This document shows positions 1-13,600 of a DNA stretch of 64,000 nucleotides, one piece after another. The translations under genes and the position numbers were made by a program. Below the pieces are notes generated by a model, which searched no databases, was not told where the DNA came from, and saw only the letters and a program-made list of their open reading frames with translations. The stretch is taken from assembly GCA_949710005.1 (NCBI GenBank), contig OX453284.1, positions 69,501-133,500 on the forward strand. The letters run 5' to 3'. The stretch's first letter is position 1. Each line of letters starts with the position of its first letter. This stretch comes from Ricordea florida (lineage: Eukaryota; Cnidaria; Anthozoa; Corallimorpharia; Ricordeidae).

Positions 1-1420
1 TTTCAAAAACTTCTTGGATTTGTGGCAAAAGGAAGAGTGCAGTACATGTATGGTTACTCCACCTGGAAAGAATTTTTGTATTATGAGTAACAATGATACA
101 TTTACCCGAACAGTGCACCAGTGGATATCAGTTGTGAACAATACACACAATAAATACACACAAAAAAACAACTGGTGATACCACCACAAGCGCAAGCTCA
201 TGTTATGCTGCTGAATGCACAATTACATGGTACATGTATCTAGAAAGCCGTAAAAATGAACAATTTGTACAAGGAAATATGCTTACATGAAGTTTGTCAC
301 ATTTGAAATGCAACTGTTTTGCAAGTGATTTCTTCCAGTCACAATGCAGATACAAACTCTGTGATCATAACATAGGAAGTGGAAGAATAATATCCACTGA
401 ATGTTGCTATTTTGAGGTTGCGCTGGTCACATTGACTCAGAGTCATACAGATACAATTGGTCAGGTCATTATTAGCAAGAGGATAACAAAACAGAGGAAA
501 ATTATCATTTATTGTACATTTTACCACATTGGATCTGAATAATGCAATATCTGTTAAAGAAAGCTACAGGCATTGCAGTTATATTCTCCAAGCAATCAAT
601 GCCCCGTCCATGGATAATGAAGATTTTGTAAAATCTGTAACAGAATTAATCTTTTTAAAATTAATGTAATATAAGTATAACTAATATTGTCATCCTAAAT
701 ATTACCAGGAATGAGAATTAATAGCTAGCACTGTTGTTTCATTCCAATGGATATTGCTCTTCCACCTTTGTCCCCATACAGAATGAATGCGTAAAAACAA
801 TTATCGGCAAGTTTGGTCTCTGGATGGTACTGTATCAGCAGGATAACGATACCAACTCAGCAACAATGGCATTTTGAGCAATCTGACTGGAACATTGTCT
901 TGGAATATTCAACACTATTCACCTCCCATTAGATGAATAGTGCAGATGCTTCTGGGAATCCTTGTGCAAGTGAGTTTTAGTCAAAGGAAAAAGTGGCTGG
1001 CATCTATTCTCATTTTACAGCTCTTTTCCAAGAAATGTCACTGAGGTGCTTCACCAGTATATGCCAAAATACTATTGTCTTCAATTTGTGAATAGTGGCT
1101 TCATATTCTACCACTATTCACCTCAACCACAGAGAATAATAACTGTTAATTATCAAACCGTGAATCTGTATTACCTACATCTGCATATGGCTTCAGCAGA
1201 TAAGACAGACCATGGTAATGAGAATTACTGATACCACCTTCAACTTCATCTTATAACTGTTTAAAGCATAACGTAAACTTCTTGTTATCTTGCAATACAG
1301 TGCACAACAGGTACCAATGAAAATATACCCTCAGCTGAACCAGAAGATAACTTGGTTGATTTTACTAAGCTGTACAATTAGGAAGCACCTTCTCTTTCAA
1401 TCGACAATAATAATTCCCAG
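1..1420. other. 3' flank of ISYNA1, no gene recognised
   Basis: Downstream of the ISYNA1 stop codon. Open frames here are short, low in similarity to anything I know, and AT-rich. A minus-strand AATAAA (plus-strand TTTATT near 508) could serve as a polyadenylation signal, but it lies about 900 bases past the stop, so the 3' UTR end is not established. Confidence 0.5.
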
Positions 1421-1646
1421 CTATATAATTTCTTTCACTTGTTCACAGTGAGTGGAATCTCCATTTAAATAGGGACGCTTGAGATCCACAGAGTCCCCGT
1501 TCAAAATGTAGCCATTCTTCCCTGAGCTATTCTCATGGATGCCACACATTTCCAAATTCTGATTTCCAACACCAGTATGGCTAACCTCTCTAGAATGCTT
1601 ATGTTCCAACATCATGTGGTTTTGTGGCTTCAAGCCAACACAAGCC
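1421..1646 (-). CDS. ISYNA1: ISYNA1 terminal coding exon 9
   Basis: Completes the split Arg, then [16 protein letters not shown] and a divergent Ser/Gly/Asn-rich tail to the stop. Acceptor CAATCAAG. Confidence 0.88.
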
Positions 1647-4600
1647 CTTGATTGAGACAGAACAAGAAAATTAGACATAGTACTAATAATTATTGGTGTG
1701 TAAAAATTTATCATGACAGTAATGACAAACAATAAATAGTAATCAACATTATCAATATAAAGTGTTATATTATAGTAAAAACACTAATAATTAATATAAC
1801 TAATTATTTTAAAACAATCAGCTACATCATGAATTACCAGCTAACTTCAATTTGACTGTTAGCTTACAAGTTGACACAATTTTCTGAGAAAAGGGAATAA
1901 GGCTGAAAAAGAACAACCTAACAGAATTCAAATCCCTGGTTACGAGACACTGTGAAGACAAAACTCAACATTTTAAAAAGGTAAACCTCTACCAATCGTG
2001 ACCTGGCTGCAATCTCAATCTCAGTACTCTTCATTGTCGTTTCTATTAATGCACATTTTACAATAAACACCTCCCTACCAAACATTTTTCCCCTCTACCA
2101 AATTATAGAAGCTATTGTTCAGAAGTTAAGCTCTAAACAAACAACTGAGAAAATTTAAGACTACTTAAGTCCAGACTTTTCTAGACCCAAATTTGGAAAA
2201 CTCAAGACATAATTTTCCTTAAAACATTTATTCAAAGATCACTGTACCAGCCACTATACCACTAGTTTTGTCAGTCTGTTCAATGTGAATTCACAGTTTT
2301 TGTTTGATTGCTGAGTGAGAACTTGCAAAATTTGGTGCTTTCAAATTCATTGAAATTACTTTCATACATTGAAATTTTGAAACTTGACCCAGGGTTTTCA
2401 AAATGTTTTGAAGTAGACGTCAGCAACTGGAAGAGTAGGCGGCTGTGTCAATGTTGGGGCCGGAGCCTCCAGCTGATTGCTGTGACCAGAGTAACCGGCG
2501 ATATAATTTCAAGTAGCCGGCGGAACTCCGGTGGCCGCCAGCTTGTTTTGAAAACCCTGTTGACCACACTTCAAGGCTTTTTACTGTAAGACCTCAAGCA
2601 TGAATCTGGGCAAATTCAAGACCTCTTCAAGGCCTTGAAAACACAAAATTAAAAATAACTATTTTTGAAACTATTTAAGGACCCACAGGATTCCTGTGGG
2701 TTCAAATGCACGTAAAGCATCCTTACCTAAAAATGTTCTCAATACAGCTTCTCTGTCTAAAAAGGGCATTAACCACAGGAGTGCCATGAGGAACCAAAGG
2801 GGCCTTAAGAAGATAACTGAGAAGTGATAGGACTGGGTGAAATGCCTGGAATTCATTGTCATCCCCAACTTTGAACGTTATTCTTTCACAAACTTCACAC
2901 AAGATCACAAGATCAAGGATAATAGGAGCTGCCAACAACGAGTCCTAACAAAGACAAAATTGAGACCTCTCGTTAAGATTAAACAGTACAACAAGACTGC
3001 TAAGCTGGCTTTCTTTTAATGGGATTCTAATGAAACCAACAAAACCTCAGTTATGCTTAGCCAGAACAAAGGAAAATTGACTCATATATAGTTGCACAAA
3101 ATAACCCAATGATAAACATACCTCACAAGTATTGTGCAAAACTATAGTGTTTTGTCCGTTCATAAAGATCTCTGATGTGTACTCATCCATTGCTCTTTTG
3201 CTGTCTCCAACATAAGGAACATATTTGATCACCACACAGTGATCAGGTTTTTCACCTTTCTTGTAGAGTATTTGGTTTGACTCTACCATGTCATCCACAA
3301 CATTGCTCTTGGAAACCTGCAGTTCAAAAGAGCAAGCCAGTTAAGAGTTGAAACCACTGGCTTAGCCAACATGCCTTCAAGTTAGGATTTAAAGAAAAAC
3401 TTAAACACTTTTGTTGTTCATGACAATTATCAGCCACATTTATATTGATGTAATGTCCCCCAACTCTTTCATTCTGAAGAACAGTAAATGGAGTAAGATT
3501 TCATATTAGTTTATTGAAGGAATCAAGGCCTCTAGAGATTTAGATCTTTTTCTTTAATTCTATCACGTCTCACCACCTTTTCTCTGCTCAGTCACATTTG
3601 TAACGAATCGCCCAGTAGAACACATCTTGACCAATAGCATTCACAATCTTCCCAGGTGGGGCATGAAATTAAACGCTTTAATAGCTGGAACATGCAGTTG
3701 TGCCTTTGATGAGCTGCTGTTCTTGTTAACTTTTATGAAAGTTAGTTTTTAGTAACATTCTTCAAGAATTGGAATGTTTCTTAATCATCATGGTTTTTAT
3801 ATAAAGGTGCAGTACTCATATTAGATGTTTGGCCAACATCCACTTTTACAATAAAACTGCATGAATTACCGCTTCAAAAGAGCACTGCACCTTTATATAA
3901 AAACCATGATGATTAAGAAACATTCCAGTTCTTGAAGAATGTTACTAAAAACTAACTTTCATAAAAGTTAACAAGAACAGCAGCTCATCAAAGGCACAAC
4001 TGCATGTTCCAGCTATTAAAGCTTTTAATTTCATGTCCCACCTGGGGAGATTGTGAATGCTATTGGTCAAGATGTGTTCTACTGTTTCGTTGACTGATAA
4101 TATGAAAACATTTAGGAGCTGCATTCTATTCCAAATGTCCTTGTGGACTTTTTTTTTTTGGAAAATGACTCATTTGTTTGGCGAATAATAATAAATGTGG
4201 TTAACAGTAACCAAACACTTGACTATACCTCTTTTGATCTGAACTGCTGAGGAGCAGACAAGTTTTTGCCATCGTTGTTTCCAAGATGGTTGTAACTGAC
4301 AATGGAAACTGGCTGTTAAAATGCAACAAAGATAAATTAAGACAAAAACCAACAATTGCTTTTAACAGTCAGTGTTTTCAAATTGACTGTCTTAAAACCA
4401 AGACCAAAATATCAACAAAACGCACACAATGAGCCAATCAGAATATAAAGCAAACACATGCACAAGTCAGGATGAAGTTCAAGTATCGAGAAAATGTGTG
4501 GGCCTTTGTCAATATCCATTCTGGTTTAACTTCTGATTGGTTCACAAAGAAGCATAAGATATTTGAGACAATTACAGAGCAACACATCAAGGCAAAAGCA

Positions 4601-7600
4601 AAGCAATTTTGTAATAATATTAACTACTGATATTAACTACTCTGACAATTAGGGTTCTAAAGGCACTCTAACCAAGTTAAATGCTACAATGGGTTGCAAA
4701 AGTGTTGAGACACCATCACTAAAAAGCACCTCTTCTTCCTTTCAATGACTACCAGCACAAAGTTTGTTGATTTTTCAGCTTCCCCCTCCCTCTCCCCCTT
4801 TCAATGTTGCATGTTTCACTTTTCAGCATGGTTTTGCATTGGTGGCAACACTGATAAGGGGGGAAGGGGAACTTCATTGTATGAGAGCATTGTTTAATTA
4901 CTAACACTCCAAATAGGTGTACTGTCTCGAGTAATTTTGCACCTAGTTGCAGTAATGCAAATTTTAAGGAAAAATAATTAATAGGTTTAACAACTATATT
5001 TATATCATTCATAATAATTATTACATGAACAATGCAAATATTGCAATTACCTTTAGACCAGCACTAACAAGGAAGTCTACAAGTACAGACTTAATTTTGG
5101 TTTGTCCAGACTTGAAATCATCACCACCAATGAAAGTGCCATGCCTCTTGGCAAGATCAACAACCCCTGGAACATTGGTGTTCTGAGGAGAACCGTTTAG
5201 GTATGAACACTGCAACAGTTAAGACATTAGTGAGTTTAAGACGCCAAAACCTGGTACTTCTTAATGTTGCACCAGCCTGAGGACATAAAGTTCAATGCTA
5301 CTTTTAATTTGATAGGTTATGGGTAAGATATCCTTTTTAAGTTAGAAGCTTTTAAACCAAAACTCAAAGAAAACACTTTCTTTAACTTACATATTGGGAC
5401 ATGTTACTGAACAGTCAGAGTTCAATTCTAAAATAAATTCCCTGTTGGCACTTCAACATTTCAGCATTTTTTAGGACTAAAACAAATAAATCACTGAAAG
5501 AGATCAATCCTTAGGGAGATTAAATTAAAATGTCATTTAATGTCAAAAAGGTTTTTTGACTTTCCTAGGAGAAAAAATAAGTGATGTGTCTAAGTTGAAG
5601 GTGCAAGAACAATGGAAGTCAAGAGATGTTGTGGTTATTATGCCCAGTATGATTGGTCGTGATTCAGAGCCGACTGCATGTTTAAGTTCAGATTACAATG
5701 TAATGTTACATGTATGTGCTAATGCCAAGAGAGTAAGATCAAGATTTCTGGAAACAAAAAATTTTGAAATCTAGAGCCATTCATGTACGTTTTTCCCCAC
5801 CTTCTCTAAGATACTGGCAACAGCAAAGAGTGTGCTGGGTGACACTTCACTCTCATCCCTTGCAATGGATGCCAAGAGACTTTCAGCTGTGTCATTGAGA
5901 CCTTCTCTTATATCACAGAATCTCTCTGTATTAGCTGTCCAGAGAATGATGACCTGAAAGTATTCACAGTTAACAAAACAAGTTAATGCAAAATACAGCA
6001 CCACCAGGGAGTACTGTATTGAAGCATTTCTTGCATAGTCCTGCAGTTAATTTGCAGACAGAAACTGCAATGCCCTCTTGCAAAAACAGCACTTTGCAAA
6101 ATCTTTCCAATGAGCCACAGCAAGTATGATATACAAATCCATGGAATTTATGTACATACTGTATGTACATGTACGTTGTAAGGGAATCCATCAGTTACAA
6201 GTATACCTTTACAATAGAAAGTAGTTGGTGTTGTTTCCTTGCATTAAGTGAAATACAGTTGGACAGGCACATGATTTCACGGCATTTAAATTATTAATGT
6301 TACTATCACTGTTGTTATCATCGATCATTATTTTCATCATCAATATTCTTATTATTATTAATATCACTATTAATAGTATTATGCATGTATAGTATCATCC
6401 TTCAAACAAGGGTCAAGCATGGATGAAATTCATGGTGCAGGATCCATGCTCCCTCATCGTAGCTACAAGTTCTCCCTTCCCCAGAAAATTCCCATGTCTT
6501 CCTCCAACAATGTGTGTTGACAGTAATGTGTGGTTGACCCACATGACCCTTTGCATCTGGTGACCAGAGGTACTTTTCCCACAGGTTCACCATAGCAGGA
6601 AACATGTCCAGCCAATGCTAAGCAGAACTTATTCTAACTACTATAATTTTTATTATGAGATTCTTTTATGTAGACTGACCTTGTCAAGCCTGTTCTTTTG
6701 TTTGAAGTCACGGATATCCATCCTTATTTGTTCAACCATTTCTTGTTTGGTGCCTGACAAGACATTGTCAGCACGATCTGCTTGGTTTGCAGCAATAAAG
6801 TCTGGACAGTAAATGGATGGTCGTGGCTTAAGCTTCTCTAGATGAGGCTTGAGCTGTCTTTGCAAATCCCAGTTCAAAACCTGTGCTCTCTCCATTGCTT
6901 CTGCGATGTCTAAAGATGAGATGTCCCAGCCTAGATGGAGGGAACACCATTCTTTATTACAACTCCACACATTATTGGTAGGAAAGCCAACCTGCATGTA
7001 CAGTACTGTGCAAAAGTAAGTTGACACTCGATACTCGATACTCGCGAGAATCAAGTATCGAGTCAAGTATTGAGACTCGATACTGTGAACTCGATACTCG
7101 ATACGGTCGTCTCGAAACAGTCATCAAACTGTGCAAAAGTAAGTTGATACTCGATACTCGCGAGAATCGAGTATCGAGTCAAGTATTGAGACTCAATACC
7201 GTGAACTTGATACTCAATACGGTCATCTTGAAAGAGTCATCAAACCGGAACAGTCTTGATTATGCACAAATATGCATGAGTTTGATAAGAAAACAATGGA
7301 GCTTTCAATTTCAGGCTCTTTCACACAATAGGCTAAACTATAGTCCAGAATAAATTGAGAAACGCTGGTCACTGCGTCCTCCCTCTGCTTCGGTGGAAAT
7401 AACATTTCCTTGAGTTTTGTTTATAAAGACATGTGAACTCCCATGCCACTAAGCAGGACTCTTATACAAGTTTAATAAAAGGGGATGTGATAGCACGAAA
7501 TGCTTTTTGTAGCTTACCAACGATTGTTTTCTATCGTAAAACTAGTGCCATGTGTTGTTGATTGGACAACACGTTACATCAAAAGGCACGGAAAATTAAA

Positions 7601-10600
7601 GCTTTGTTTTCAATGATCAAAATAACTGAATTGTCAAATTTTATGAAGGATGGCCAGAAGAAGCAGTTACATGATTTAAACCACGTTGATAAGCTCCGGT
7701 ACTTCGCTTCTACTCAATGCAAACCGTTAGTCAATTTTATTTTTTACTAACAAACATCGCGTAACCTTAGGGTATACGCGACATTCGATTTACAAGATTA
7801 CGGGACCACTGACTAATCACTAGGTCATGAATTCATCTTGCTTTTGCTCGTACGGTCGCTCGTTCGTGCTGCGTGCGGTAGCGTTACCGTCCAGATTACG
7901 GGTACTGTGGACACCATACACTGTAAATTGAAATTGATTATGTCTTCCTATATAGAAACAAGACGCTTGAGGAGCGTTCACTCGGGCTTCGTATGAAGCG
8001 TTTTACTTGAGCATTTACCACGAGTAAAATGTATACGAAACTACATGTGGGATCCGTGTGGCGAATTTTCGTTATCAGTCACTCCAGTCCCACATTTTAA
8101 CGGTTATTTGTGCCAACAGTCAGTTTAATTACTTATGTGCAAAAAAAATTTAGTGGCGTGTGTACAGCCGCTTACAAAAATCAAGAGTACAGTCATAATA
8201 TAAATACTTTGCATAACAAGAACTGAATTGCTGTACTTTTATTGACACTGTAACATTAAGTTCACGTACATTAGTCATATTGACAACTTTTTCTAGTAGC
8301 CCACAGTCAAAGAGTATTTATCATGTCTTTCTTCTATCCAGCACATGCAACTCCGTGCAAAGAGCAAAACCAACAATTACGATCCCTTGTACAATAATAA
8401 TAGTGATTACATACGCAATACCAAATCGTGCTTTACAAGTATTGAACCCGATAAAAACCAATCAAAGAAACGGAACATTTAACGGAAGAGCTAAGCTTAG
8501 ATATTTACTATTCAAGTTGCTTCTGTCAGTATCCTTATCCAATTCGCTGTTGTTAGCGCCATCATATAGTTTGTTGTTGTTCAATCGGCTGGTACAGTTT
8601 TGATAACTATAACATATGGCTCATTTGTTACCTCGTGAGAACTAGTATGAACTCTGCACATTTGGCTAGCTTTGAAGCTAAAGAATTCGTGGATCACCAA
8701 CCTATTCCGACAACGCTCGACATCATTTAGTGTGGGTCTACCATGAACGGCGTGTGCATTTGTATGTATTTTGAGCATCCCAGAAGAAAATATAGATTCG
8801 CCATAATTTCCAGTAAAGACTAGAAGTTCTTTTCAGAAGGTGAAAATGCTGCAATTTGACTTTTAAGATATACAAAGTGTGATAGAGGTACCAAAGAAAA
8901 GCAGACATTTTTTTTACATTCAACAATGTATTTATTAAATATAAACTTTAAACTATAAAATTTTAACAGCTAACATCATTACAATGGTAATCATGTAAAA
9001 TATAATGTATAAAACTATTGTTATATCAAATGTATAAAATTCCAATCCTTAGTACATAAAATACAAACTTTAAACCTTTAATGGTTATTATATGAAATAT
9101 AATCTACATAAATAAAATTCAAACGGTTATTATATAAAATATAAACTATAGACCACTTTCATAAGTGCCTACCATCGATTTTATATTATTGGCAATAGTA
9201 AGGAAACGTTCAGCACTGTCATATTGAAGAACTATCTGACACAAGTCAATAGTTTGGCTGTTATGCTTTGTCTCAATGGTTGTTCGTGTTGTTGAGCAAA
9301 GGACTCGATCAGGCAGATAGTTCAAAGAAATCGTCTCATCGTCAGGTATAGATAAGTCTTCAAAAGCTTTTAGGTACATATCATCTCCTTCGATTAGAAC
9401 TCTATAGATAGCGTCGGTCGACCATGTGATAATATCGCTCGAATTGGCACATAGCAAGGCTGAAAGACTCATAAAAGCACACTGTCTTCCTCTAGAAATA
9501 TCGCTGAAATGATTATTACCTTGATGAAAACTTCCACGAGCGAAAAAAGTAGAATTCAGCATGATAAATTTCGTAACCTACTGAGTAAAAAGAACGCAGA
9601 TCCAAGAGAACCCTTGTGGTTGTGTGTTGGCTCATGTCTTTCGTAGGCTACCGCTGATTACATAATGACAAACACTGCATGCGCTCGTAAGTAATTTATG
9701 TATCCATGGTGATTAATTTATGCGGATATCGCGAAAAAAATCGAGGAGCTTCTCTGCATTACTATCAGGCACCACAGGAAGCCCAACTTTGCGAATAGTT
9801 TCGCTGCTCGCTCGCTACGCTCGCTCACAGCAATTACGCCAGGATGTAAGTGGCCTCGTTTTCGTGACTGTCTCGATTGCATGCATTATGTCAGCATATA
9901 AAATCGTGACATGACGATAGATAGACTGATAGATAGAAAACCGAAACCTAGACTCGGCCTACCTTTAATAATAATAATAATAATATACTCCATTTATATT
10001 GCGCATATTCTATATGAATAATCATATGTGCATTACAATCAGACCAATAGACCATGACACCGGGAACACGCCCTACTCTTTTCGAACAGTGCCATGGGTT
10101 CTTTTACGTCCCACATTACAGATGGAGTTGTGAGACGGGGCCTACGGTTTATCGTCCTTATCCGAGAAGACTAGAAAGTCTAACCATTTGCAGATGCCAT
10201 TACAAAGGCAGCACTTTCTACTCAATTATTTTAAGACCATGAGTGTTGGTCCGGCCGGGGTTTTGAACCCGCGACCTCCCGCACGGTAGTCCAGTGCTCT
10301 ACCAACTGAGCTAACTGGTCGGCGGTTTCCTACTTATTTACTACTTACGGTTTTCCTAGCTACCTTTCAGGTAGCCCAAGTAATAAGTCAAAGTTATTGG
10401 CCCCGGAATGATGTTTAGCTCTCCACACACTTTCTATTACGAATGGACAAATCTTTTCACGCCTGTGTTAAGAATGAATACTGTATGTTGATTGTTAACA
10501 TATTGGCGGCACGTCATAAAACAAATCACACACAGAGTTAGCTGATTTAACGGTAACAGCCGGTTTCACTACTTGTCGAGTTCGCTACCCGCATTTGCTA

Positions 10601-13600
10601 CCTGTATCATTCTAAGCATAACACCATGTTACATGGTTCGTACAGATATTTGGTTGCAAAATTAAAGACTTGTTTCTAGTGCAATAAATTTACCTGAAGT
10701 TTTGCTGATGACGATCAAATCTTTGAGCCCGGTATACCATGTAAATCAACTGAGTTTCATTCGAACTTAATCAAACTCTCAAGAACCACATTTTAGGCCG
10801 CGTGTCTGTGGTAGAGAAGTTGTAGGAGCATTCACCCGACATACCTGTGTTCTATGTTGTGTCGCATACGCCAAGACGCGCGAAAAATTGCATTGTCTAA
10901 ATTGCCCTTTATATATCATCTGCAATAAATACATTTTGGAGTCGGAGGAATTCAATCCTCCACGTGATTCGTTCAACCAGCCTACGATTTACGATCCCCA
11001 ACATAACTTGGTTATGTGAAGTAGCAAACTCCGTTATGCGGGTAGCTAACTTGACAAGTAGCGAAACCGGCGTAAAGCGATGTAACTTATTAGGAACCAC
11101 TCAAGCGACAAGCTCATTATTTTCTAATCACAGAAAAGCACTCGCAAGACTCAATACTCCACTCGATCCTTGATTGTTGCGTCTCGATACTCGATACTCG
11201 CGAGTACTGAGTATCGAGTATCGAGTCTCGATACTCAACTCGATACCAAGTGTCAACTTACTTTTGCACTGTACTGAATTGTGCAGGATGCATGTCTAGA
11301 CTTGTTGAGATACCCAAAGTCTATGTAAATCATTAACCCTTTCCCGTCCGACCGTGCCATATGGCACTCGCATGTACCACCCCTCAAATTCCCAAGCGTG
11401 CCATATGGCACTCCACATAGCCGTCAATTCAAGCCAATAAAAAATGCTTATCTTTATTGTTTCTTCTGGCCTATTGTGTTTTAACCAATAGGGTTAGAGT
11501 GTAAGCCCAGTTCAAGCCAACTTTCAGGGGTGGTGTTTATACGAATTTATTGAGAAATTGCGAGTTCAAATTTGTCTGCGTAGTTCTACAATGGCGGCGC
11601 TTTTCGCTTCAGATAGCGGGGAAGAAGAGTTCATTGGCTTCACTATTGAACCTGGATTTGAGCAAAATGATTGTCAGTCAGAATCTGACATTTCTGTTTC
11701 GTCAGTTGACACAGAGGATTTGTCAGACCTCGATCTTTGCGATCAGGAAAGTGGCGAAGAAGACTAACAAGAGTGGAACGAGGATCCTGGTCCAGTTGTT
11801 GTGAATCCATTCGTTGCAAATACCGGCCTGACTAGGGACGTTCGAGGTTATTCAACCCTTAACTTTTTTAACCTAATGTCCAAGGAAAGCAATTTTGACA
11901 GAATTGCAGAGGAAACAAAACGTTATGCGCGGCAAGCGATGGAAACAAAACCGGACCCTGCTTGGCGTGAAACGGACGCCGAAGAAGTGAGGGCATTCTT
12001 CGCATTAAATATCTTGTTGGGATAAAACAACTGCCCGAAGTGTATTCCTACTGGTTGAAAAATCAGCTTCTCGGAGTCGCAGAAGTGCAAAAGATTTTTC
12101 CGATGAATCGTTTTGCGAAAATATCGCAATATCCTCATTTAAACGATAAGAGAAAAGAATTGCCACGTGGGCACGCAAACCACGACAAATTATTCAAAGT
12201 GCGACCTCTTCTTGATTCTATTGTAGAGGCTGTTAAAAGCGAGTACAGACCATCGAAAAATGTTGCGATCGACGAGGCAATGATTCCTTTTAAAGGAAGA
12301 CTTTCCCTAAAACAATACATGCCGTTATGCGATGGAACAGTGATCCAATTTCCTAGCGCTCCAGTCGTGAAGACATACAACAACAACATGGGCGGTGTAG
12401 ACTTGAACGATCATATGCGGGGCTATTACATGGTTGGAAGGAAATCGAAAAAATGGTGGCGTTGTCTCATGTGGTTCTTTGTGGACGTTGCAATTGTAAA
12501 TGCATATATTTTAGAGAAACTATCCCCGCATCACCGATCAAGAACCCAACTGGCTTTTCGTTTAGATCTTGTTAAGTTGATGCTCGGAAATTTTTCGGCA
12601 CGGCGATTGTCCGTAAGTTCTGGGCACCTAGAAGGAGGACATTGGCCTATAAACTTCTCCAAAGGTCGCTGTAAGCGCTTTTAAAGCGAAACAAGGAGAC
12701 TTGGTGCAGAATGGCTTGCGAACTTTGCGGTAAACGCATCTGTTTAGACTGTTTTAAGAACCATACCGCAGAGGATCTTGCTTGAACATTGGCGGTAAAT
12801 TTGAAAACTCGAGCTTGTAAAATTTTGATTTTTTGTAGTAATTTTTTGAAGAATTGACCATCGAATCGGTCCAAAATAGCACTAATAATTCTTTGTCACT
12901 TATTTTGTTCATTTAACAGGTTAGTTAGATGTAGTTTGTCCTCAAATGTAACAATTTTCTCCGAGACATCAGTGAGTTCATGAACAACATGGATGGTTTT
13001 TCTTGAGATTTTCATTTACTTAACTTGAACTCTTAATATTTGCTGAATGCGTGCATGAAAGAAAATATTTTTGGCAGGAATGGAAAGTTTATCATCTTAG
13101 GAACAAAGTTTCTTTCTATTGTTGTTTGAATAAATGAGTAGTTTCTGATATATTGAGTAAAATGTAAAGTGGTGTTACTTTGTGTTGATTTTGGTACCCG
13201 TGCCTTGGGCAGATGGGGTAGTGTTATACACAGTCACCCTCGGACAGGAAAGGGTTAAATCACTTACCATCAAAAACAATATCATTAGGATGGACCATAG
13301 GCAGTAGATCTTTCAGAGGTATGTACACATCACCATCAGGGCTGGTACCCAAAAACACAGTAGAGGACTGAGTCATGGACCCCACATAGTTGGATTTCTG
13401 TAAAGCAAATAAAGAAATAAAGAGAAATTACCTTACTAATAATAATAATAGTCTAATTCACACCCACCTCGAATAAGTGCCCATCCTAAAGGCAAAAAAA
13501 GTTAATAAGCGCCCAGTGCGGTTAAATGAATAAATAGGGTAATAAAATAAGAGCCCATCCTAAAGGCAAAAATTTTAATAAGCACCCAGCACAGTTAATC

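Larger units (their letters stand above)
7006..11271. mobile_element. 4.27-kb TIR element in intron 2, TA flanks
   Basis: The left end reads CTGTGCAAAAGTAAGTTGAC and the right end is its inverted counterpart with one early mismatch. TA lies on each side (7004-7005 and 11272-11273), as for Tc1/mariner-type insertion. The TIR is partly repeated internally at 7133. Subterminal DNA at both ends is made of GATACTCGATACTCGCGAG-like units. The interior holds a C76-like peptidase fragment, a SINE and AT-rich tracts, and no recognisable transposase. It could be one decayed transposon, or two MITE copies around unrelated DNA; matching orientation favours one unit. Confidence 0.6.

Noticed and set aside
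10262-10326. Possible tRNA genes (also near 15243-15340, 18000-18110, 20330-20415, 21660-21775)
   Set aside because: Box A and B are present, but acceptor stems do not pair and each is followed by a SINE body; read as tRNA-derived SINE heads.
7001-11276. CAGTAC/GTACTG as outer termini of the intron 2 element
   Set aside because: Flanks then show no TA duplication; moving the ends to 7006 and 11271 gives TA on both sides.
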